Below, in pieces: positions 26,179 to 33,296 of a DNA stretch of 64,000 nt; within the stretch, counting starts at the first letter, position 1; the number at the start of each line of letters is the position of its first letter. The notes beneath the pieces were generated by a model, which saw only the letters and a program-made list of their open reading frames with translations, did not search any database and had not been told where the DNA came from. Source of the stretch: Psychrobacillus sp048572895 (lineage in GTDB: Bacteria; Bacillota; Bacilli; Bacillales_A; Planococcaceae); contig NZ_CP183878.1 in assembly GCF_048572895.1 (NCBI RefSeq), positions 3,410,001 through 3,474,000 on the forward strand, written 5' to 3'. The position numbers and the translations under genes were made by a program.

Positions 26179-27252
26179 TTATTGAACAGATTGATCAGCG
26201 AACCATTCTTTTACTTCTGCTTCATTTTTAGCCGCAGTAGTAGGGTCAGCGATAAATAGTGGTGCTTCCTGATGACGGTTTTCTGGGCTTGCAACCTCTT
26301 TCACTGTCGATGTAAAGTAACCTTCTGTACCAGCTGAAATCATTTCTTCCTGTGTTTCTTTTTCTAATAAGAAGGAAATAAATGCTTTCGCTACTTCTTC
26401 TTGGTCAGTCTCTTTACTAATAGCTGCATAACGCACAGAAGCTGGTGCTCCCTCTTCAGGCCATACAATTTCAATTGGCTCTCCGTCTTGCTTCATTTTG
26501 TATGCATTAGATTCTTGAAGCGCTGCTATCTTTAAATCTCCATTTAATAATGCTTCTACAACATTCGGATTTTTTGGATATACTTTTGCACCGTTATCAA
26601 ATAACTTTGTGAAGTATTCCTTTCCGCCGTCCATTCCTAAATCTTCAAAAAACCAAGCGACGAATGGATATGCAGGTGCTGCTACTGCAGGGTCTGCCAT
26701 ACCTACAACATCTTTGTACTTGGAGTTTGTTAAGTCCTCCCATGTTTTAGGAGCATCCTCAGCAGAAATTTCGTTCGTATTGTAGACGATAACACTTGCT
26801 GCATGTGCACCTGTCGGGTAATATGCTTTCGATGTCGGTACAAGTGATTCGCCGAATTCATTTAAGTTTGCTTCATTTTCCAACGTTATGTCTTCTAGTA
26901 AGATTCCATCCTCTTCCCATCGAGCGAATGAGCCTTGACCATCTATCCACACAACATCCCAATTTGGATTTGATTTTTCTGCCTCAATACGTGATTGTAC
27001 TTCTGCACCATTACCACTAACTAGTTCAACATCGTATCCAGATGCTTCTTCAAATAAAGGTTCGATTAATTCATCAAAGTCATTTAAATACACAACGAGG
27101 GGTTCTGTTTGTTTTATTTCCTCTGCTAGGACTTCTGTCGTCTCTGATGTTTCTGTACTTGCTTCATCTGCAGTTTTACTCTCTTCATCTGACGAACATC
27201 CTGCTAACATTAACGCTGCTACTCCAGATAATAACCAATAATGTTTTTTCAT
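26179..27252 (-). CDS. Solute-binding lipoprotein (iron(III)/phosphonate type)
   Basis: A 357-residue receptor. The lipobox LAGC follows a short lysine-led hydrophobic segment, then a low-complexity acidic/threonine linker. The segment WDVVWIDGQGSFARWEEDG and later tyrosines resemble the FbpA/PhnS group of extracellular binding proteins, whose members bind ferric iron or 2-aminoethylphosphonate. Start at the ATG with GAGGTAGTAAA upstream; an ATG six codons earlier lacks a site. First gene of the operon and divergent from a LysR regulator. No phnW or phnX accompanies it, so the substrate is open. Confidence 0.88.
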   Translation of the reverse strand: MKKHYWLLSGVAALMLAGCSSDEESKTADEASTETSETTEVLAEEIKQTEPLVVYLNDFDELIEPLFEEASGYDVELVSGNGAEVQSRIEAEKSNPNWDVVWIDGQGSFARWEEDGILLEDITLENEANLNEFGESLVPTSKAYYPTGAHAASVIVYNTNEISAEDAPKTWEDLTNSKYKDVVGMADPAVAAPAYPFVAWFFEDLGMDGGKEYFTKLFDNGAKVYPKNPNVVEALLNGDLKIAALQESNAYKMKQDGEPIEIVWPEEGAPASVRYAAISKETDQEEVAKAFISFLLEKETQEEMISAGTEGYFTSTVKEVASPENRHQEAPLFIADPTTAAKNEAEVKEWFADQSVQ

Positions 27253-27409
27253 TTTACTACCTCTTTTCATTTTTTGTTACCTTTAGAGTAATGGAAAGTG
27301 ATGAATAGAATATGTAGAGAATGTAAATAATTTATTAAAAAATACTGAACACTATTGATATACTCATAGATTTTATCTATATTGAACAAAGAAAGCAGGT
27401 GTCTTGGCG

Positions 27410-28318
27410 ATGAATTTACAACAATTAAAAGTGTTCGTCTTAACAGTGCAAACAGGAAAGCTTAGTATTGTTGCGGAGTTATTAAAAATAAAACAGCCAA
27501 CTGTCACTTTCCATTTAAAAGGATTGCAGGAGAAGCTAGGTGTGGAGTTATTTGAACAGCCTCAGTTGAAACGTTGGATTCTAACCGATGCCGGTGAAGC
27601 ATTTTACCATTACGCTCATCAAATCATCCAGCTTTCAGAACAGGCTGAACAAGTAATGATTGACTATAAAAATAATAACCGTGGTAAATTACAGCTTGGT
27701 GCCAGTCAAACGACAGCATCTTATATTTTGCCGCCGTATTTAGCACAATTTCAAAAAGAGCATGATAATGTGTATATTTCTTTAGTTGTACATAAAGCAC
27801 CGTCCATTTTACTAAAGGTTAAAAACTATGAATTAGACCTCGGCGTCATTGCTTACGGAAAGTTATACGACCCCGATTTAACAATCATCCCAATCATGGA
27901 AGACGAGCTTGTTCTCATCATGCATAAAGACCATCCATTGCGAAAAAAAACGAATATAAAGCCATATGAGTTATCTCAGTACGCTTTCATTTTGCATGAA
28001 AAACAGGCAGTAAGTCACACATTAGCAGAAAAATGGATGCTCGAAAACGGCATCCGACTCAATATCATAATGGAAATCGGTTCCATTCAAACGATTAAAG
28101 AAGCAGTAGAGCTCAACATAGGCGTCGCCATTCTTCCTAAGTTAAGCGTAGAAAAGGAAATTAAAGAAGGTCTACTCTTTTCCCAACCATTACCTAATTA
28201 TGTAAACGAGCGACATATCTATTTAATCTACCGAAAAAATCAGCATTTTAGTCCGATGATGCAAGATTTCCTAAAATTCCTAAAAGAATCTTTTCCAGAG
28301 GTTGTCCCTGAGCAGTGA
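27410..28318 (+). CDS. LysR-family transcriptional regulator
   Basis: A 302-residue LysR protein. The DNA-binding helix region is LSIVAELLKIKQPTVTFHLK; the effector domain ends with IGVAILPKLSV. The ATG is eight bases after AGGTG; a TTG two codons upstream is less well placed. It is divergent from the FbpABC/PhnSTU-like operon across a 150-base gap and presumably controls it. Confidence 0.9.
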   Translation: MNLQQLKVFVLTVQTGKLSIVAELLKIKQPTVTFHLKGLQEKLGVELFEQPQLKRWILTDAGEAFYHYAHQIIQLSEQAEQVMIDYKNNNRGKLQLGASQTTASYILPPYLAQFQKEHDNVYISLVVHKAPSILLKVKNYELDLGVIAYGKLYDPDLTIIPIMEDELVLIMHKDHPLRKKTNIKPYELSQYAFILHEKQAVSHTLAEKWMLENGIRLNIIMEIGSIQTIKEAVELNIGVAILPKLSVEKEIKEGLLFSQPLPNYVNERHIYLIYRKNQHFSPMMQDFLKFLKESFPEVVPEQ

Positions 28319-28379
28319 AAGGTACCAGGTTCTCATACAACTTGGACACTATTCTAAATTATTTTAGTACATGGTACTC
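28319..28379. repeat. Degenerate palindromic element, copy F
   Basis: GGTACCAGG at the left and ATGGTACT at the right form imperfect inverted ends. The interior CTTGGACACTATTCTAAATT matches the core of the elements at 38307 and 53557. It begins right at the LysR stop codon. The end sequences differ from the CCCTGT type. Confidence 0.5.
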
Positions 28380-28443
28380 TAAATTTATAGATTTGTTATC
28401 ATTGCCGTACAATAAGTAAATGGTCGAAAAGGAGATGATTTGT

Positions 28444-28839
28444 TTGCGTTTATGGCACCAAAATCTACTAAGCATTCTGCCGAAATCTCAGCTGTTGGCA
28501 CAGTGGCGTGAGTTAAATAGTATTTTCGCGCAGGAAAACCGTCATATTTTGATTAACTATATTTATGATTATTCGAAAGATGATTTGTTTGCCTATACTC
28601 AACTTGTTCTGCATGAAATGCGTGCACGCAATGTTAATATTCGCACGGTAGAAAAAATGGAGCGTTATTTCGCGGATGGACCTTTTGAGAACGTGACGCA
28701 TCCATTCATTCATCATCATAACAACGAGTATTTGGAGATATGTTATTTTAATCTAAAAGAGAAATTTATGCGTGGGCAGAAGGATTTTGATAGGGAGCGC
28801 TATGAAGCTTTAAAGACGATCTATGAGGATTTGGAGTGA
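28444..28839 (+). CDS. Pyrimidine dimer DNA glycosylase-like protein
   Basis: A 131-residue protein that begins (M)RLWHQNLLSILPKSQLLAQW, the signature of the T4 endonuclease V / TIGR02328-type family, in which the residue next to the initiator is part of the active site. Later segments (HEMRARNVNI, ERYFADGPFENVTHPF) also fit. The start is a TTG exactly nine bases after AAAAGGAG; the upstream ATG eight codons earlier would bury the catalytic N-terminus and precedes that site. With splB 0.7 kb away it forms a small UV-repair neighbourhood. Activity is inferred from the family. Confidence 0.78.
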   Translation: MRLWHQNLLSILPKSQLLAQWRELNSIFAQENRHILINYIYDYSKDDLFAYTQLVLHEMRARNVNIRTVEKMERYFADGPFENVTHPFIHHHNNEYLEICYFNLKEKFMRGQKDFDRERYEALKTIYEDLE

Positions 28840-28895
28840 GGTGTTTGTTTTTCCTTGTTTGGGGTAAAAGTGCTTCAAATCTGGTGGACACTGAG

Positions 28896-28973
28896 AATCG
28901 CAATATACCTCCGGGAAATCGCAAGTTCAGGACCACAAATCGCAGGTCGAATCGTGTTTTTGTCCGAATCGCA
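28896..28973. repeat. Short direct repeats of AATCGCA
   Basis: AATCGCA occurs at 28896, 28917, 28938 and 28967, with a variant AATCGTG at 28950. The first three are spaced exactly 21 bases apart. The stretch is otherwise non-coding, between the glycosylase gene and the first toxin cassette. Function unknown. Confidence 0.65.
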
Positions 28974-29061
28974 AAACTCATTACCTTCTATTTAACTGCC
29001 GTTTCCTTGCGCACATTATTCAAATTCACTCTAAAACAGAACGTTAGTTCCGTTCTCGTGA

Positions 29062-29067
29062 TATAAT
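29062..29067 (+). promoter_or_regulatory. -10 box of toxin cassette 1
   Basis: TATAAT followed by AAAGACAC is identical at the second cassette (30757). A shared AAAACAGAACG lies 17-18 bases upstream in both; no good TTGACA-like -35 is visible. Confidence 0.6.
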
Positions 29068-29122
29068 AAAGACACAATTGCATAGCAGGGTGGGCGGTTG
29101 GTCACTTCCTTTCAAGGAGGTG

Positions 29123-29236
29123 ATGCCAATTACCACATACGAAACAATAAGTTTGTTAATACAGCTAAGTGCTGTACTATTAGCAGCTTTTTCAATCGTT
29201 GTGACATTGATTATTTTCTTTGTAAGAAAGAAATAA
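29123..29236 (+). CDS. Type I toxin, holin-like small membrane peptide (cassette 1)
   Basis: A peptide of 35-37 residues with a TTYE opening, one hydrophobic helix (LLAAFSIVVTLIIFF) and a basic RKK end, the design of the TxpA/BsrG and putative holin-like toxin families that damage the membrane when overproduced. AAGGAGGTGA, fully complementary to 16S rRNA, precedes it. The ATG given lies only two bases after GGAGG. At the best spacing, where cassette 2 has GTG, this copy has ATT, so translation may be weak. An antisense RNA promoter lies downstream. Below usual gene-finder length limits. Confidence 0.75.
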   Translation: MPITTYETISLLIQLSAVLLAAFSIVVTLIIFFVRKK

Positions 29237-29357
29237 CCGTCCTCCCCCGGTAAGGCGTGGACGATTATTCTTAGTCAACCCGGACCAACCGCTCTTTCTG
29301 CGGTTAGCAGTTGTAGGACTGGATATTCACGTATCCAGTCTTTTATTGTATGTTTCT
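29228..29357 (-). ncRNA. Antisense antitoxin RNA, cassette 1
   Basis: A sigma-A promoter on the minus strand, TTGAAT-17-TATAAT (29364-29392), points into the 3' part of the toxin transcript. Transcription would start near 29357 and could end at the AATAACCGTCC/GGACGATTATT hairpin next to the toxin stop codon, giving about 130 nt complementary to the toxin mRNA tail. The promoter is conserved in cassette 2, which supports it. Ends are predicted, not measured. Confidence 0.65.
29313..29347 (+). terminator. Toxin mRNA terminator, cassette 1
   Basis: GACTGGATA pairs with TATCCAGTC followed by TTTTATT. A second conserved stem, AACCGC/GCGGTT, lies just upstream. The same arrangement occurs in cassette 2. 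Confidence 0.75.
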
Positions 29358-29510
29358 AAGTTCATTATATAAAGAAACTTTGTTGTATTCAACACATAAG
29401 AAAGTTTGTAATGTTGCGTTGTTATTTAGCTCCAGCTTCCGACAAAGTTGCTTCCATCTCTTTAAATCCCTTTTCCCATGCATGCAGCAGTGGTGTAAAG
29501 CCACCCTTGC

Positions 29511-30539
29511 TCAAGTAAAATACTCTAACTTTGCATTCGGAAAGTACTTTTCCATATAGCCGTATAGATGAGATTTTATTTCATCCTCTTCGTCCTTTTG
29601 GTAAATATACTTACCAATTCCATACTTGCCCCATTTATAGCGTCTCTTTTCTTCATCCAATTCTAATTTTGACTTCGGATAGTTTTTCTCAATCACTTTT
29701 TTCGCGGGCTTCGTAAATCGATGTTGAATGAATTCAAATGTAATATCCTCTCTTGCATCTTGTGGCAATTCCTCGTCCAGTCTTTCAAACATGTGGCGGT
29801 AGCCTTCTTCCCAGCCATCATGAAGGTAAATAGGAGCAACGATAAAACCTAATGGGTAGCCGGCTCTTGCCACTTTCCCTGCCGCCTCAATTCTTTTATC
29901 GAGAGGAGAAGTACCGGGCTCGAAATTTTTAATAACATAGTCAGCATTAATGCTAAATCTGAATCGCGTATTGCCGTTATGCTTGGCATCCAATAAATGA
30001 TCGATAAAATGGAACTTCGTCACAAAACGTAGCCTACCCAGTTCTGTTTGACCAATATGTTCAATTGCTCTTTTTAATGAGTGCGTCAAATGGTCAATCC
30101 CAACAATATCGGATGTACACGCAGCTTCAAACCGGGTAATCTCAGGTGCTCGTTCTTCGATGTAGCGATCAGCCGCTTCGAAAATCTCCTCCACGTTTAC
30201 GTAAGTTCGAATATACGGTTTGCTGCCCATCGTCGTTTGTAAATAACAATAATGACAATGCCCCATACATCCTGTTGCAAGAGGAATTGCATATTCGGCT
30301 GAAGGCTTAGACGTATCGAATTTTAACGTTTTTCTAATTCCTACGACTAAGGTGGATTTTGCGATACGATACTTTTGAGCGTCCGTTTCACCAGGCAAAT
30401 CCCGAATTTGATTGTGCGAAGTCGTAAAACGCGTTTCAATCCCCATTTTCTCAAACTTTTCTTTCAGTTCTTTTCCAAGCGGATAATCCAGTGCATTGGG
30501 TTCAAAATAGACAAGCTGTGGCGTGAAAGGTTTATTCAT
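29511..30539 (-). CDS. splB: Spore photoproduct lyase
   Basis: A 342-residue radical SAM enzyme that reverses the spore photoproduct thymine dimer during germination. The iron-sulfur ligands Cys91, Cys95 and Cys98 (CMGHCHYC) and the hydrogen-donor Cys141 (FEAACTSD) fall at the same numbers as in B. subtilis SplB. Length is normal. No splA-sized gene precedes it; instead a 13-codon ORF with a strong ribosome binding site overlaps its start, while splB itself has no clear site, so initiation probably depends on coupling. It marks the organism as a spore former. Flanked by two toxin cassettes. Confidence 0.96.
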   Translation of the reverse strand: MNKPFTPQLVYFEPNALDYPLGKELKEKFEKMGIETRFTTSHNQIRDLPGETDAQKYRIAKSTLVVGIRKTLKFDTSKPSAEYAIPLATGCMGHCHYCYLQTTMGSKPYIRTYVNVEEIFEAADRYIEERAPEITRFEAACTSDIVGIDHLTHSLKRAIEHIGQTELGRLRFVTKFHFIDHLLDAKHNGNTRFRFSINADYVIKNFEPGTSPLDKRIEAAGKVARAGYPLGFIVAPIYLHDGWEEGYRHMFERLDEELPQDAREDITFEFIQHRFTKPAKKVIEKNYPKSKLELDEEKRRYKWGKYGIGKYIYQKDEEDEIKSHLYGYMEKYFPNAKLEYFT

Positions 30540-30573
30540 ACTGCGTACTGCCTAATCCATAATTATTATCCAT
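30532..30573 (-). CDS. 13-codon leader ORF overlapping splB
   Basis: ATG to TAA encodes MDNNYGLGSTQYE. AAAGGTGA sits at good spacing upstream, the best ribosome binding site in this region. Its stop overlaps the splB start (ATGAATAA, eight bases), and splB cannot extend upstream because of an in-frame TAG. It looks like a translational-coupling leader or a shrunken relic of splA. Expression is unproven. Confidence 0.55.
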   Translation of the reverse strand: MDNNYGLGSTQYE

Positions 30574-30681
30574 TCGATCACCTTTCTCTTTTTTTATAGC
30601 TTGTCTTAAAAGTGAGAAATTATGAAAATGGACTTAAATTGGGGACTATATTAGTTAATGCATGAAATTCTAAACAAAGAA

Positions 30682-30724
30682 AATCCAGGAAAAAAACAGT
30701 ATCAAACCGTTTCTTTCCTGGATT
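30682..30724. terminator. Long inverted repeat upstream of cassette 2
   Basis: AATCCAGGAAAAAAAC pairs with GTTTCTTTCCTGGATT (one mismatch) around an 11-base loop. It lies between the splB leader region and the second toxin promoter. There is no T-run on either side, so termination is uncertain; it may insulate the cassette or mark its border. Confidence 0.5.
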
Positions 30725-30756
30725 AGGTAAAACAGAACGCTCATTTTTTTTAATGA

Positions 30757-30762
30757 TATAAT
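30757..30762 (+). promoter_or_regulatory. -10 box of toxin cassette 2
   Basis: TATAAT followed by AAAGACACAATTGCATAG, identical to cassette 1, with the same upstream AAAACAGAACG. Confidence 0.6.
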
Positions 30763-30823
30763 AAAGACACAATTGCATAGCAGAGTGGGCGGTTGGTCAC
30801 TTCCTTTCAAGGAGGTGATGCCA

Positions 30824-30931
30824 GTGACCACATACGAAGCAATCAGCTTGTTAATACAGCTAAGCGCTGTAATTTTAGCAGCTTTTTCAATCGTTGTGAC
30901 ATTGATTATTTTCTTTGCTAAAAAGAAATAA
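30824..30931 (+). CDS. Type I toxin, holin-like small membrane peptide (cassette 2)
   Basis: A 35-residue peptide, MTTYEAISLLIQLSAVILAA then a continuous hydrophobic helix and an AKKK tail. GTG start eight bases after GGAGG (an ATG two codons earlier is too close to the site). It is a close paralogue of the cassette 1 peptide, and the non-coding flanks are conserved as well, so the whole sense/antisense unit was duplicated around splB. Toxicity is inferred from the TxpA/BsrG-like design. Confidence 0.78.
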   Translation: MTTYEAISLLIQLSAVILAAFSIVVTLIIFFAKKK

Positions 30932-31049
30932 CCGTCCCTCAGCAAAGGTTTGACGGTTATTTTCTGACCCAGGACCAACCGCACTTTCTGCGGTTAGCAG
31001 TTGTAGGACTGGATATTAGCGTATCCAGTCTTTCTTATTTTATGATTCT
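30925..31049 (-). ncRNA. Antisense antitoxin RNA, cassette 2
   Basis: Minus-strand promoter TTGAAT-17-TATAAT (31056-31084), matching cassette 1 base for base at both boxes. A transcript starting near 31049 would run to the AATAACCGTC/GACGGTTATT hairpin at the toxin stop and pair with the toxin mRNA 3' region. Predicted from sequence only. Confidence 0.65.
31007..31034 (+). terminator. Toxin mRNA terminator, cassette 2
   Basis: GACTGGATA/TATCCAGTC hairpin followed by TTTCTTATTT, as in cassette 1. Confidence 0.75.
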
Positions 31050-31103
31050 AAGTTCATTATATACAGAAACTTTTTTGTATTCAACAAATACGTAATTTAT
31101 TGA

Positions 31104-31161
31104 TTGTCCCTGTATAGCATGGAAGTTTAAACAATAAGCTTTGTTTCTTACAGAGGGACAA
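31104..31161. repeat. Short palindromic element, copy C
   Basis: TTGTCCCTGTATAG at the left and, on the other strand, TTGTCCCTCTGTAAGAAACA at the right enclose GGAAGTTTAAACAA. At 58 bp it looks like an internally deleted member of the 78-bp family at 5037 and 19310. Confidence 0.75.
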
Positions 31162-31237
31162 CATCGTCAATGAAACTGATTGCTACTTCTGCTAGACTTG
31201 TAGAAACTACTATTCAAAACAGAAAGTCGGTGAAGCT

Positions 31238-31399
31238 ATGAATACCTTCCTAATAATCACGATACTCATCTCATTGACAATAATTGTAGTAATATCAATT
31301 AAAGGATTGCAAGCAAAGACTAGCGAGAACATGATACTATACCAGTCCTTGCCAGTATTCTTTTTATTCAACTTTATATTAATAGTTGTACCACTCTGA
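31238..31399 (+). CDS. Small two-helix membrane protein
   Basis: A 53-codon ORF starting MNTFLIITILISLTIIVVIS and ending in a second hydrophobic stretch (FFLFNFILIVVPL). Two membrane segments separated by a polar loop. GGTGAAG upstream is a moderate ribosome binding site. No family recognised. It lies just beyond the second toxin cassette and might be unrelated. It could be spurious. Confidence 0.45.
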   Translation: MNTFLIITILISLTIIVVISIKGLQAKTSENMILYQSLPVFFLFNFILIVVPL

Positions 31400-31458
31400 A
31401 CGGATCCTTGAAATAAAAAAGAATAATGGCCAGAAAATGTACAACTTCTCAAATACGC

Positions 31459-31536
31459 TCCCTATGTCAAAAACTAAAATGAAAATTATTATGCTCACGC
31501 TTGCTTGAATTAACGTATTTTTTTCTGAGACAGGGT
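31459..31536. repeat. 78-bp palindromic element, copy G (diverged)
   Basis: Ends TCCCTATGTCA and, on the other strand, ACCCTGTCTCA, with A-rich flanks inside each. It has exactly the length of copies A and B but a different interior. Assigned on ends and length, so less sure. Confidence 0.5.
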
Positions 31537-31623
31537 AACGAATTAAAATATCACGGTCTGAAGTTGAGGTTATCTTTTTAGAAAAAGCCGATGACCCTGA
31601 TATAAGAGAACATCGGCTTTTCA

Positions 31624-31968
31624 CTATCTAAACAAACCCATTACAGATCCTAATTGTCTCATCATATTATATCCATTCTGTATGGTACCGGCGTGACCCA
31701 TAAGCGTGTTGAGATGGTTCGGCAGGTTTCCTAAAATACCTGGAGAAGAATTGTTAGGGGACATGAAAGATGGGCTCCATCTATTGTCGTAAGTTTGGCC
31801 GAACTGTTGCCCTTGGTAAGGGGCTCCAAATCGTTGTCCTTGGTAAGGAGGGCCAAACTGTTGTCCCTGATAAGGTCCCCCAAACCGTTGACCCTGATAA
31901 GGGGGGCCAAACACTTGTCTATTTCTTGGGGGAAAGGATCTTCCTGGAACTGGTGAAAAAGGTAGCAT
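31624..31968 (-). CDS. Gly/Pro/Gln-rich repeat protein, spore-coat type (VrrA/YqfQ- or YppG-like)
   Basis: A 114-residue protein without membrane segments. The N-terminal half is FGPPYQGQR-type tandem repeats, about four 9-residue copies at residues 20-55. The C-terminal half (LPNHLNTLMGHAGTIQNGYN then MMRQLGSVMGLFR) is a short conserved-looking helix region, as in YppG/YqfQ/VrrA-like Bacillus proteins associated with the spore surface. AGGAGGTGA precedes the ATG. Exact family uncertain. Confidence 0.7.
   Translation of the reverse strand: MLPFSPVPGRSFPPRNRQVFGPPYQGQRFGGPYQGQQFGPPYQGQRFGAPYQGQQFGQTYDNRWSPSFMSPNNSSPGILGNLPNHLNTLMGHAGTIQNGYNMMRQLGSVMGLFR
31804..31911 (-). repeat. 27-bp coding minisatellite
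   Basis: Four in-frame 27-bp units encode FGxPYQGQx with alternating R and Q endings and G, P or A variants. Pairs of units resemble one another in alternation, suggesting duplication of a 54-bp block. Confidence 0.8.
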
Positions 31969-32125
31969 ATACTCACCTCCTAACAGAGTAACCTATCTAT
32001 AATATATGGCAGTATATTGTGTGGAGTTAGACTTTAATGGAACTACCGTATAACGAACGTAACCTTCATTTGATATAAGGGATTCGGAGTTAATCCCTCT
32101 CTTAATTGCTTTGATTTATAGTTAA

Positions 32126-33163
32126 TTAACTTTTAAAACCATATAAATACTGTTTTGGTACTTCAGTTTCTTTTCTCAATTTAGTTGCAGCTTCCAATGC
32201 CCAATGAGGGTTTCGTAACATTCCTCGTCCAACAGCTACAAGATCTGCCTCCTCATTTCCGATAACAGCGTTTGCCAATGCAGGGTCATCCAATCTTCCA
32301 ACTGCAATGACCGGAACATTCAGAGCCTTCTTAATTTCTCGGGCTAGCGGTACTTGATAGCCAGCATGTGTACCGGGTCTTCCAAACGTTCCAGTCGTAC
32401 CTAGAGGACCTTCACCACCGGAGGAGATATGGAAGATATCCACACCAGCTTTTTGGTATTCTTTTGCCAACCCGACACTTTCCTTGATTCCATATCCACC
32501 TTGTGCATATTCTTTGGCAGATAAACGCATTATTAATGGCATATCTTCTGGCATTTCAGCTTTGGCCGACTCAATAATTTCTCGCCCGAACTTAGTGAGA
32601 TCTTTTCCATATTCATCGTCTCTTTTATTTGTTAAAGGAGAGTGAAATTGATGAATTAAATAACCATGAGCACCATGAATTTCAATGGCATCTACTCCTG
32701 CTTTAATGGCGCGCTGTACAGACTTACGAAACTTCTCAACCATTTCCTTTACTTCCTCCGTTGACAAGGCTCTCGGTATTTTTGAATTTTCATCATATGG
32801 AATAGCAGAAGGTGCAACTGGTACAGCAGCATCTTCTGCTTTACGTCCAGCGTGAGCGATTTGAATCCCCACTTTTGCTCCATGACGATGCACAGCTTCT
32901 ACAATTCTTGCTAAAGCAGGGATTTGCTCATCTGACCATAATCCTAAGTCATAGTCTGTAATACGGCCATCAGGTTCGACATCTGTCATTTCAATTATAA
33001 TAAAACTAGCGCCACCAATCGCCCTATTTACATAGTGTAAGTAATGCCAGTCCGTAGCAATTCCATCTTTCTTTTCAACCGAATATTGACACATCGGTGG
33101 CATGACAATACGGTTTTTTAACTCCAATCCTTTTACTTTATAAGGGCTAAATAAATGTTCCAT
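32126..33163 (-). CDS. namA: NADPH-dependent old yellow enzyme NamA (YqjM-like)
   Basis: A 345-residue FMN ene-reductase reducing activated C=C bonds of enones, quinones and nitro compounds. Cys25 and Tyr27 (PPMCQYS) match the redox-tuning Cys and Tyr of YqjM; HAGRKA and HGAHGYLIHQF hold substrate- and FMN-binding residues; VGRGMLRNPHW ends the barrel. Monocistronic. Length and motifs fit NamA closely. Confidence 0.92.
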   Translation of the reverse strand: MEHLFSPYKVKGLELKNRIVMPPMCQYSVEKKDGIATDWHYLHYVNRAIGGASFIIIEMTDVEPDGRITDYDLGLWSDEQIPALARIVEAVHRHGAKVGIQIAHAGRKAEDAAVPVAPSAIPYDENSKIPRALSTEEVKEMVEKFRKSVQRAIKAGVDAIEIHGAHGYLIHQFHSPLTNKRDDEYGKDLTKFGREIIESAKAEMPEDMPLIMRLSAKEYAQGGYGIKESVGLAKEYQKAGVDIFHISSGGEGPLGTTGTFGRPGTHAGYQVPLAREIKKALNVPVIAVGRLDDPALANAVIGNEEADLVAVGRGMLRNPHWALEAATKLRKETEVPKQYLYGFKS

Positions 33164-33296
33164 TCTAAAAAACTCCTTTTTTGGTTTTATTCATTACAGT
33201 TATGTTTCCCATGCCATCGCATCTAAATACTTTCTTCAACACGAATTCAACTTTTGGTATATAGTGAAGCCATTCGAACTCCCACACTCAGGCTAT

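Noticed and set aside
28304..28320. TGTCCCTGAGCAG as a CCCTGT-type element end
   Set aside because: It lies inside the last codons of the LysR gene and has no matching inverted partner; only the GGTACC-type ends are kept for copy F.
28882..28980. Possible mini-CRISPR from the AATCGCA repeats
   Set aside because: Repeat units are only seven bases, spacers are irregular after the third, and there is no cas gene.
30540..30660. A sigma-G promoter for splB
   Set aside because: Expected in forespores, and CATAATTT is present, but no -35 element at the right distance could be seen.
30670..30984. 104-codon minus-strand open frame across toxin cassette 2
   Set aside because: It runs antisense through promoter, toxin and terminator elements that are conserved in cassette 1, whereas the frame itself is not.
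31860..31890. CCCTGATAAG stretches resembling element ends
   Set aside because: They are part of the 27-bp coding repeats of the Gly/Pro/Gln-rich protein.
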